The notes under the pieces: model-generated
Database searches by the model: none
Seen by the model: only the letters and a program-made list of their open reading frames with translations
What the model was told of the DNA's origin: nothing
Shown: positions 22,861 to 32,261 of the stretch, piece by piece
How the letters are laid out: each line of letters opens with the position of its first letter
How positions within the stretch are numbered: position 1 is the first letter of the stretch
Translations under genes and position numbers: made by a program
DNA from: Rosa chinensis
Lineage: Eukaryota > Streptophyta > Magnoliopsida > Rosales > Rosaceae
Assembly: GCF_002994745.2 (NCBI RefSeq)
Contig: NC_037090.1
Coordinates: 33,090,501-33,154,500 of the forward strand
Length of the DNA: 64,000 nt
Direction of reading: 5' to 3'

Positions 22861-25379
22861 TGACAAGACCCGCCCCGAATTCCACCCTGGAATCCGAAGT
22901 GGCCCTGCGGGACCCACCTTTAAAAAAGGTTTACCAAAGATTTCGGCATAACCTTCCTTAAAAATGGGTAACCCAAAACCTAAAGAATTTCAATTTCACT
23001 TCTAAACAACCCTCCCAAAACTCCTGGAGCCACCCTGCTCCCAAAACCGCACAACTTCACAATTTAGAGTACCAAATTATCCAATTAACTCAAAATTACA
23101 ACCAAGTCAAAGGTTACAATAATAATACACAGAATCTCAAGGTTATCAGAGCAGTCTAGAACCAAAAGAATAACGATACACATAGTAGGTTAGCAAGTAA
23201 CCTACGAGGGATAGGTGACAGCGGTGGTGCTAAGCCTCAACTCCTAAAGCCGAACAGCTACACTGCGAACTGGGCATTTGAAACCGAAGGGCCCAGGGAA
23301 AAGTATATAAAAACGTTAGCGTGAGTGGACAAGAATAAATAATTGAAAGAAAAAGGGTTTTATACTTTTCCACATTTATCTCAATAAAACTCCTGATGCA
23401 TGCGATAATTAAGAAAATACCGACTAGCCCCGCTAGTCAAGAACAACAACAAAAGAACATGGGGAAAATGGGTTCACCATACGGGAATGGAGCCCCTCAG
23501 GCTCAACCTACCCTCGACTGCCACTCACACATAGATTGTGCGAGGAGGAGAACTAATAACCTCAACTTCCATTCACACAGAGATTGTGTGAGGAGGAGAA
23601 TATCACCTCGACTACCACCCACGTGAGGAGGAGAAAGCTACCTCACTGCCACTCACAAACACAAAGTAAGTGAGGAGGAGACCTATTCACATTACCCGCG
23701 TATGGTGAGGAAGAAGATCGTCCAAAGCCAGTAAATCTGTATAATTTCCCCACTTATCTCACGAAATAAGAATCCAAGTGTATAAAGACGTGACCCCGCA
23801 CGCCAAGATCATCTCAAGTTCCAATATAAGTAGGGTATAAAGAAGTATAAAGTTTTGCTTCCTCAAATTCTTATTTCGTAAATCTCTTAAAAAGCTCCAA
23901 GAGCTGAATATAAATATAAAATCAATAGTATAAATTTCCGAATCCGCATACAACAAAATCCTCAAATCGAGCATAACGAATCTTAATTCAAAAGTTCAAA
24001 CCAATAAAACATTCAATAATCCAAACCAAAATAAAATGCTCGATAAATAGTTGTTAAATCAATAACTTAAAACTTGCGGAATTTAATTTGCATGCATCAA
24101 TTAAAATCAAAGGTCCACTCACGATATACGGCTAACGTGGTATCCAAGCGTAAGGATCCTCGTCGAGCGATAGGTCGGTATCACGTCCTGTACACAATTA
24201 TAATCCGTAAACAACAAATTGCTAAATATTTACGATAATCAATAATTAAATCTCAAAACCCAAAACCTCAACTTCTCCAATCCTCTTCCACACCCAATCA
24301 AACTTCACCATTAATATCCATCCGTCGATTGATGTATTCCATATCGGAACAAGGGAAATCCGAAGGTCGGATTCCCACAATTCAACAACCGAAACTCCCA
24401 AACTTCGGAAATTCACAAACAATTCCAAACTCCTCCAAAATTCACCAAACTTCACATACAAGCTCTATGATAATTATAGAATTTAACTAGCCAGAAATTG
24501 AAATTAAAAAGCTACCCTAGCCGCCGTTACAGCAGCCCACAGTGGCGGCGCCGCCGCCACTGCCACCAACTCCAATGGACACCAAAATTTGACAGTAGCA
24601 CCTTCTCAATACACTGATTCAACTTCTCAACTACAACATTCCCAAATAACAATTAAAAACGGCCGAAATCGATCAATGAACAAAAACCCAAAAATCCTCA
24701 AGAACCCTAGAATTTCAATTCGTCGATTCGGCATCTACACAACAAATCGTGATACAAGGCCATAGGGGAAATGATCAGTGATGAAAACCGAACCTTCGAC
24801 GGCGAGATGGGGACCGGAGGTGGCCGGAATCGCCGGAAATCGGCAAAAACTTCAAACTGCAGCCGGGGGGAATTTGGCTTCGATCCGAGCTTTTCCGGTC
24901 AAATCGTCGAAAACCAAGGTTACTAGGGTGATGGGAGGGAGGAGGCGCTCCTCTGATGACCGGTTGCACGCCGGTTGGTGGCCGGAAAGCGGTAAATCGA
25001 AGGGAGAAAGAAAAAGGGCCGAACGGAGAAGAGAGAGGTCGGGGGAGAGGAGAGAGAAAGAGGAAGGGGTGGGTTTCCGGAAATGGAAACCTACCTCGGT
25101 AATTTTCTATTTTTATCAAAATTTTACCATGAACAGTAACTTCCTTATTTCGCTCATAACTTTCGCATACGAACTCCGATTTTTACGCACTACATATGCA
25201 CGCGCTCGGCTTAACGTCCCCAACAACTTTCATGAAGGAAATTTTCTCAAATTTTGGCCCGAACAAAAAGTCGACTTTTAGGGCCACTAAACGTACTGAA
25301 ACGATAGTAAAAGTGAAAATAGAAGTCGTTTACCGTCCAAATGACTAGTAAACGGGTAATTGAGATACGGGACGTTACA
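22861..25379 (-). mobile_element. Solo LTR of a Gypsy-type retrotransposon, 2,519 bp
   Basis: It is bounded by a perfect 5-bp duplication GAACT (22856-22860 and 25380-25384) and begins TG and ends CA. Read on the minus strand it starts TGTAACGTCCCGTATC and ends GGCGGGTCTTGTCA, a long-LTR Gypsy type common in plants. No internal domain lies between the boundaries, so it is the product of LTR-LTR recombination. It carries a degenerate internal tandem array (23512-23715). Open frames inside it, such as 24778-25281, are not genes. Confidence 0.85.
23512..23715. repeat. Degenerate tandem array inside the solo LTR
   Basis: Four to five units of about 40-50 bp share CTCGACTGCCACTCACAC, GATTGTG and GTGAGGAGGAGA in varied forms. 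Each unit can pair with itself through CTCAC and GTGAG blocks. Confidence 0.75.
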
Positions 25380-26267
25380 GAACTTCTCTAAAAACCTCGC
25401 CAAAGGTCCCCAAAGAAGTCATCAAAGATCTCATACGTCGCCGGAAATGTTTATTGCCCCCCAATAGAACTTTCAGTCTCCATAACTAATCTCCCTAAAT
25501 TTAGATAAATAAACTTTGATTAAAGAAAAAAATTGAGGAGATTACATTAATTTAAAACGTCTATTGCCCCCAAAAAAACTTTCGATCGCCAGAATGGAAA
25601 CTAATCTTCCTAAAATTAGACAAATAAAACTTTGATTAAGTAAAAAAATGAAAAGATTACATTAATTCAAAACGTCTATTGCCCCCTAATAGACCTTTAA
25701 TAAACTTGTATTGCCCTCCAATAGAACTTTTTTTTTCTTTTTTTCTTTCCTTCTGAGCCTTCTGCCCCCATTTTATCAACAACAAAAAAATGATTTGGGC
25801 ACCCAGAAAACCATTTTACCCAAAAAATATATATATATAACGCGTCCAAACCCGACCGGGAACAAAGCCCAAACCGAACTCTCGTATTGGCGCATGGAGC
25901 TTCGGAGGTCTAAAGATGACCTGCCGTGGCTGCGGAGCTTCGGAGGTCTTCATCACGTGGCGACAGTGCTCGAAATCGAAAGTGCAGTCGACGTCGACGG
26001 CGATCGAGTGAGGAAGATAACACCGGTTGCGGGTTTTGCATTGTCGCCAGGGTGAGGGGTGATGTCGTCGTCGGTCGTCGATTCCAACTCCGCCTAATCT
26101 CTGTCGTTATCCTCGTCCTCGACCACAAATCTCAGTCCACGAGTCACCGGTCAGCGAACCTCCTCGACTACGTCGTCCTCTTCCAAATCGTTCGTTCTTG
26201 ATTTCCACATAATCGTTGTCTGAATCATCCTTAATCTCGACGCAATCGGCCACGCTGGGGGGGGGGC

Positions 26268-26303
<36 letters not shown>

Positions 26304-26309
26304 TAGAGA

Positions 26310-26370
<61 letters not shown>
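26268..26370. repeat. (GA)n microsatellite, about 100 bp
   Basis: A nearly pure GA tract with a few AAA or GGG interruptions in the right arm of the second Mutator-like element. It corresponds in position to the GA tract of the element at 14691-15864. The 102-residue Ser-Leu frame opposite it is an artefact. Confidence 0.95.
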
Positions 26371-26372
<2 letters not shown>

Positions 26373-26582
26373 CAGTGATGTAATTTTTTAATTTAGCTGA
26401 GGGCAAAAGTGTCATTTTTCTTTAAATATGGTGAGTGTGAATAAAAATTTGTTGCTGAGATATGTGGGATACTTTTTGCCAATTTTGGTACTTTGGGTCA
26501 AGGACCCTGCTAATAACCTAAATTTTACTTCTTTACTTATATTCTTTTTTTGTGTGTATTAATATGACGTTGAACAAGTAAC

Positions 26583-26780
26583 AGATGAGTGAAGTATATT
26601 AGTTAATTCTAAAGAATCTCATAGTTTAGACAAAAATATAGATTCTCCCCTTGCATGTGAAACTATAGACCAGATACGCACAACTATATATCATGTTGCA
26701 TAAAAAGATTACTTCGTTTAACAAGACTACAAATCGCCAACATGCAATGTCCACAGACATGGTTGTGACAATCTAAAACG
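26583..26780. repeat. Left copy of a ~197-bp direct repeat flanking a retro-insertion
   Basis: The block from AGATGAG to ATCTAAAACG recurs without indels at 28075-28272, offset 1,492 bp, with about six substitutions. What lies between the copies ends in poly(A) directly before the second copy, which is how a target duplication made by a LINE-type insertion would look, but very long. Confidence 0.9.
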
Positions 26781-28074
26781 ATTGCACTTGCAGAGTACGA
26801 TGGCATCAGATGGATCTCGGAGGTGCCATTGAGGACGTCATCGTACTGGATGACGTTATTGGGGGTTCCTCCAGCCTTTCGATCTGAAAGAATTATGAGG
26901 CTTATTGGTAGCACCGTGGGCGAGTTCAAAGAGTTTGACAGAACAGCTTTCTGGCAAGGGACTCTGCGTATACGGGTGGAGATCGAGTATGCGAAACCTA
27001 TAATGTTCAAACAGAGGTTCTGGGTTGAAGATGACGTCCAGTTTCTGGTCAAGTTCAAATATGACAAGATTTTTGGATGGTGTGGTTTTGTTACCCACAT
27101 TGGCCTCCCGTGCTCCGGCCTGGAACTGGAGGAGGATGAAGAGGAGGTTGCGGGAGTAGTGGCACAACCATCTGCCTTAGCGATCCTTCGTGAAGAACCT
27201 GGGACCAGCTCCAACGTATCTAGGGTTCCGGCTCCTGGCCCGACTCTAATCTTCAAAGCAACAATACCTAGCACTGTTCCAGAGTTCTGTCTCCCTCCAG
27301 AAGTAGTTGCTGCCCGGCGAGCAAAGAGACAGGTACAGATTAGGGAGCTTACAGAACCACGACAACAGGTCGAGTCTGTCCTTGGTCAACGCCAGGATAG
27401 AGATGGTGATGAGATACTTATTTCTCCCAAGAAACTGAAATTGAGTTTGGCTATTGGCAAAAAGAATCTGGATGCAGTAACTATTGGACTGTTGGAAGGG
27501 CCGTCAAAGCAGACTAAACAACTAAAAAGAAAGAGAGGCCGGCCTCTAGGAAGTGTGAATAAATTGCCGTATGGCATGGCGGGAAAAGGAAAAATACTAA
27601 GAATGAGGGTGACTCAGGGAAGAAGGTTCCAAACAAGAGCAGAAAGACCAACCTGATGCCGAGGTTGTTAGCTGCTGAAGGGATTGAAGCTGGTACTCTC
27701 TCCAACCCTAAGGGGAAGGAGATGGTGCTGTCTTAAATCTTATGGTGCATAGACAATCTGGATGCAAGTCTTTTCAAGCCGGAAATTTCTCTATGAGCTT
27801 TTCTAAGATGTTTCTAGTCTTTGTTTGTACCACAATTGAGTGTCGGCAGATTAGGCTAGTTGATTGAGTTTTCCTTAGGAAGCGAGTTTTTCTTGCTTAG
27901 CTAGGCTTGCTCTCCAGCGAGCATCCCTTTAGACTTTAATGAGTTTAGTATAGACTTAGATAGGATATCTGGTGCATGTATCAGATTTCTTGTGTAAGTG
28001 TTTTGTTAGACTCTGGCCTGGTTATGGCTTTGATTTCTAATAATATCAAATCCTTTTCAAAAAAAAAAAAAAAA
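26781..28074 (+). mobile_element. 5'-truncated non-autonomous LINE derivative with ORF1 and poly(A)
   Basis: An open frame (about 26823-27656, 277 codons) resembles the DUF4283/CCHC-type gag-like ORF1 of plant L1 elements: WMTLLGVPPAFRSE, then IGSTVGEFKEFDR and FWQGTLRIRVEI. The zinc-knuckle region (FGWCGFVTHIGLPCSG) has lost cysteines. A basic AT-hook-like KRKRGRPLGS lies near the end. No endonuclease or reverse transcriptase follows. About 400 bp of 3' sequence then leads into about 18 A (28057-28075), so the body is ORF1 plus a 3' tail. The frame starts abruptly, so the 5' end is truncated. It is flanked by the ~197-bp direct repeat. Confidence 0.75.
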
Positions 28075-28272
28075 AGATGAGTGATGTATATTAGTTAATT
28101 CTAAAGAATCTCATAGTTTAGACGAAAATATAGATTCTCCCCTTGCATGTGAAACTGTGGACCAGATACGCACAACTATATATCATGTTGCATAAAAAAA
28201 TTACTTCGTTTAACAAGACTACAAATCGCCAACATGCAATGTCCACTGACATGGTTGTGACAATCTAAAACG
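28075..28272. repeat. Right copy of the ~197-bp direct repeat
   Basis: It matches 26583-26780 base for base except about six substitutions, and starts immediately after the poly(A) tail of the LINE derivative. Confidence 0.9.
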
Positions 28273-28509
28273 AAAATCCTAATTTAAATTTCATTTATAT
28301 ATAAACAAAAATAAATAAAATTATCGAGAAAATAATTTCTTGCTATTTTTTCGACAGCAATCCTTCTTGCTGATTGTAATACAAAGATCCTCACTAAATA
28401 GAGAAAAGAGCACTTTCAGCTCCCTCTCCCTCTCCCTTGGGACTATCATGATTTTTGATCCCTCTCTTGGTTGTTTTCTCTTGTTTTTCTCACAAAATTT
28501 AGTTATTTT

Positions 28510-28632
28510 GGAGAGCAACTTTAGACCTTCTCTAGCAATTCTACCTCTTTTTTAGTAAAACTTTAGCCAAAATAGCTAAAAAGTCATTTCTGTCTCTAAA
28601 CTACGTTTGTATCAGTTCTCTCTATTTTAGGG
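28510..28632. mobile_element. Partial MITE related to the one at 60834-61206
   Basis: It reads GAGAGCAACTTTAGACC, then TAGCTAAAAAGTCATTT and ending CAGTTCTCTCTATTTTAG. This parallels the reverse complement of 61085-61206. Only about one third of the element is present. It ends where a GGGGGATGTATT sequence begins, perhaps another insertion. Confidence 0.55.
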
Positions 28633-29775
28633 GGATGTATTGTATTTGGATTTGTGCAGACTTTTTTTAAATGATAGACTTTTTGAAAAGTCCACAGATT
28701 CTTTAAAAAGTTGCTAGATTATTATGGATTTCTTAAAACCATTGATTTTAGCAACAGACTTTTATTGATTCATGAAAATCTATATACTTTATTATGAATG
28801 ACTTCTACAGATTTCCTAGCATATACAAAATATAAAAACAAAAAACAAAAAAACAAAACAAATACAGCCCTAACACAAAACAGGATAATAACTCGTTGTC
28901 TCTTCAATGCTCAAGTATCTTCTAATAGAAATTGACTTAAATGAATGATCATTAGTCTGTCTAGCGAGTTTGCTCTTATTCCTAATCTCCCAACAACATA
29001 AATATGCAATATAGATAACTTGATGTTTATGGTTAATTATTCTCATCAATTTTGTTTTCGCCGATTAACATATATTGTAGCAATATTGGTCAATGTCTTG
29101 ATCTATAATCAATCAATTGAAATTCAATTGTTCAACCTTTCTTTGAACCATAATATAAATTCAAATGAATGAGAATAATTAATTAATAAGATAAAATTTA
29201 GTATGCCATAGCAACACTATTCAAGGTCTTAGGGATACACCACAATATTTGGGTTTTAGGGTTTCATAAATCATTTTTATTGTTATTAGGGTTCGAAGTA
29301 TCACAATTGAAAAGAAAAAAAAATTACATTCAAGAACTACAATGAACATGTTGGGTATCAAAAAAAGTTGATATCATAAAAGATTAGAGAAAAAACAAAA
29401 AATTAAGAAAGAGAGATGATGAAAGACCAACTTCTTCGTGCGTAGAGAGAAAAACTTTGATAGACCCTTTTTTTTTTTTTAAGAAGAAACTTTGATAGAC
29501 TTTTTCAAATCTTTAGTCTGGAGGCTGGAAAATTATTGGAGTTTGGTATGTATAGTTAACACTACAAAGTCCATGATTATCCATGATTTTCTAATTCCAT
29601 AAGTATGAATGATATTTTGAATACCTCCGTACTTTTATTCATTTTTAAAAGTCCTAATTGAATACCCATAGATTTTGGTGGAATTCATGAAGTCTTTAAA
29701 AATCCTAATTGAATACCTTAAGACTTTCATGGACTGTTAAAAGTCTATATTGAATACACCCAGACTTTTAAATTC
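28632..29775. repeat. AT-rich repeat, possible degenerate hAT-type element
   Basis: The left end GGGGGATGTATTGTATTTGG and the right-end reverse complement GGGTGTATTCAATATAGAC are similar, followed on both sides by short AGACTTTT/AAAAGTC motifs repeated many times. No 8-bp target duplication was found. The middle is AT-rich without open frames and includes one micro-insertion scar at 29452-29500. Confidence 0.35.
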
Positions 29776-30181
29776 CATAGATTTCTTTAAAAGGATGAAT
29801 GCTAGCAACCTTCCCCTCCAACATTTCCCTTTCTACCTTCCCTATTCATTGCATGCCATGTGTATTCTACTATCTCAAAAATTGAAATAATTAATACAAT
29901 TAAAAGACAAGTTTTCACTTCCCCTCTTTACCCTTATTTAATTTCACATGCATTTAATTAAGTAATTAATTTTAGTTTCTCAACTTTTTTTTTCTTTTGT
30001 GAATCCTTTTCATTTGCAATTTATATTACTTTTGTGGGCTTACATACATATTTACGTAAGAAAGACGTACATATATATTTAAGAACATATTTCAAATATT
30101 GTCCCAAACATAAAAAAAATAAAACATAATTGAATCCAAGAAAATGGCCAAACGTTTCCTTTATATACATATATCAAAGAG

Positions 30182-30214
<33 letters not shown>

Positions 30215-30232
30215 CAGAGAGAGAGAGAGGAA
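30182..30232. repeat. Poly(A) run followed by (GA)n
   Basis: About 27 A residues followed by a short GA microsatellite. Simple sequence; possibly an old retroelement tail. Confidence 0.8.
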
Positions 30233-30315
30233 TTTATATACTCATCTAATATCAAATGTGTTCTAACAAAAAGAAAAAAAAAACATTTGAAGCTGTCATG
30301 TCAATGAGCTTTACG

Positions 30316-31548
30316 CTTTTGTATTCCATACGAACTAGGTATATTTTGTGCAAAAATAAAGAGTTGGCATGAATTAGATAATGAAAATACCTAGAGGGCT
30401 TTGCTCTGCTAGGGTTGGGAGAGGGCCGTCCTCAGCCTCTCTGTATCTCCCTGCATCCTCGATGAAGAATTGTTCCGGTATCGTCTTCGATATCGGCTCC
30501 TTCGCGCTCAGCTTCTGTCGTGCCCGGTATCAGATCGTGGTTTGCATCAATGTGGTAACCTCTTCTTCTCAGATTCTTTCTAATCGTGTATATGTTCAAT
30601 GGGGAGTAGTAGATGCTACGCTGCCTTCCCGTATAGGACCGTCACCGAGAGTCCAGAGCCTTAGGCTAATCCGGGTGCGGCTGAAGATGGCATGCGGCAT
30701 TGGGTTGGTGGCGGGATGGCTGAGGGAGCGGATCAAGAGGGGTCATTGTTTCACCACAGTTTTTGGTGTGGTGGTGAGGCGATTGTCGGGAATCGCTGGG
30801 TTTCGTTGTGCCCTAAATCGAGGGGGTGATCCGGCAGCAGTGTTTGGGCTCTGGGCAGGATTTTCGTCAAGCCTGGTGGCTTTGGTGGCAGCGGCTGGTG
30901 TTGAGTTGGTGGGGCCGAGATGATCCTTCTCCTATCAAGGGAGGTGGAGCAACAGTCAAGGCCGAGGTCAGGGAAGATTTGGGTGCCCAAAGAGTTTTTG
31001 GGTGTCCAAATGAGGAATCTCTGGGCTTGGGCCTCAGTTTTGCTGGACTGCTATTAGGTTTTTGGTTGGGCCTTCCTTCTTGGGGCTTTGCAACTGATGT
31101 ATGAGTTTGTTGCTGTTAAGGTTCGCATATGGGATCCGGGAGACATTTTATGGGCCCTAAATTTTTCTGCATTTTGGGCTTCTTTGGTTACTCAGGTAGA
31201 AGATTGCTCTCTATTCGGCTTATTTTTTTGCGTCGAGTAGGTAAGGTCGGTCACACTACCGTCTGTCACCTTAATAGAAGGTTACCCTCTATTCGGCGTA
31301 TATCTTTGCGTGGAAGTATGGTTGACCATACTATTGGTACTGGTTTACATAGCCCGGATTCTATCCTGTGCTTCATCAAATGCTTAATTGCATCCCTTAT
31401 TACCCTTATTAGGTTTTATTTTCGATGCTTTATTGCATCTAGTATTGATCTTGTTATTTCATCTGTTGATGTAGTTTCTATAAGTTGTAATTTTTCATAT
31501 GATTATTATTAATAAAGTGGTTGACTACTACTCTCAAAAAAAAAAAAA
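30316..31548 (+). mobile_element. Poly(A)-ended non-LTR insertion with GC-rich body
   Basis: A compositional island (GC-rich 30400-31100 in AT-rich surroundings) ends in ACTACTCTC followed by 13 A (31536-31548). CTTTACG occurs immediately before (30309-30315) and after (31549-31555), a possible short target duplication. A 180-codon open frame (30381-30923) starts at ATGAAAATACC but matches nothing I know and may be a 5' segment of a LINE ORF1. No reverse transcriptase. Confidence 0.5.
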
Positions 31549-32029
31549 CTTTACGATTTTTTTTTTGTTTTTTGTTTCTTTTTGTTTTTTTGTGGGTTTT
31601 ATATAAATAAATGTCAAAAAAGACTCGGTATGAACATGACCAAATAAATGAAAGAAAAATTCCCATTGACAAACTGAGGAAATATAAAAAAGTGAAAAAA
31701 GATGTAGAAAAAAATTAGGAAAACAAAAGATTCAAGTGTTTTTTTTTAATCATATTAATAGAGAACATTTAATAAGGTCAAATATAACTAAGGGTAAAAC
31801 ATGGAATGAAATTAATTGTTGTTTGAAGGTAATAAATACGCATATTGTAATCATAATTGAATCCACATGGCACAAGATAAGTGGAGAATATAGAAAGAGA
31901 AGGTTGTGGAGGGGAAGGTTGCTAGCATAATGACTATGTTTATCCTTTTTTGAGAGAATAGGTCGCAAAAATCTAGATTGCTCTAATGTGTTTTTATTGT
32001 TCTTCAAAGCTCTAGATTTTGATTAGAAT

Positions 32030-32229
32030 AAAAGTGCATGGACTTTAAAAAAGGTGGGTATAATGGGAGTATTGGGAACTTGTTCTTTAGAATAGATTTT
32101 TGTACCATGTGAACTAGGTTTTTGTACTTTGTGAGCTCTTTCTGAAGACCCCACAAGGGTGGGTCAATTTTGTACTGTTTGCTGAATTTTAATAGAATTA
32201 CTGACCTCCGTCGATAAAAAAAAATTAAA
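32030..32229 (+). mobile_element. LINE 3'-end fragment with short A tail
   Basis: The segment with TTTGTACTGTTTGCTGAATT and ending CCGTCGATAAAAAAAA looks like the 3' UTR and tail of a plant LINE. No coding part remains. Confidence 0.4.
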
Positions 32230-32261
32230 TGAATGTTTTATCTTAACAGAAAAAAAAAATA

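Larger units (their letters stand above)
22264..26507. mobile_element. Non-autonomous Mutator-like element (copy 2), twice interrupted
   Basis: The left end (GGGTTTTTGTTCATTTACC, then AT-rich arm, then TTTAGACTATTTTACCCTCACC and a GAGAGA tract near 22750) parallels the left arm of the element at 14691. The right end (reverse-complement GGGTCCTTGACCCAAAGTACC, with GAGGGCAAAAGTGTCA and the GA tract at 26268-26369) parallels that element's right arm. The interior contains GC-rich captured-looking DNA and four TATTGCCCCCCAATAGAAC-like motifs (25453, 25561, 25677, 25708). A MITE (22366-22683) and a solo LTR (22861-25379) are nested in it, so the original length was about 1.4 kb. I could not find a clear target duplication, so the exact ends are uncertain. 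Confidence 0.6.
29801..31928. mobile_element. Long-TIR element (Mutator-like?) with nested retro-insertion
   Basis: The left end GCTAGCAACCTTCCCCTCC and the right-end reverse complement ATGCTAGCAACCTTCCCCTCC begin inverted repeats that stay recognisable for about 150 bp (GCCATGTG, TTTACCCTTA blocks on both sides). The interior is noncoding. A poly(A)-ended insertion occupies most of it (about 30316-31548). Without that insert the element is about 0.9 kb. I found no exact target duplication. Confidence 0.55.

Noticed and set aside
24778..25281. A 167-residue protein gene
   Set aside because: Lies entirely within the solo Gypsy LTR; basic composition reflects the GC-rich purine content of the LTR.
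26107..26415. Ser-Leu repeat protein on the minus strand
   Set aside because: Translation of the GA microsatellite.
22255..26516. A 9-bp target duplication for the second Mutator-like element
   Set aside because: TAATTAATA on the left and TGCTAATAA on the right do not match well enough to claim.
30381..30923. A 180-residue protein gene
   Set aside because: No recognisable domain. It lies inside a poly(A)-ended insertion and is better seen as part of a retroelement.
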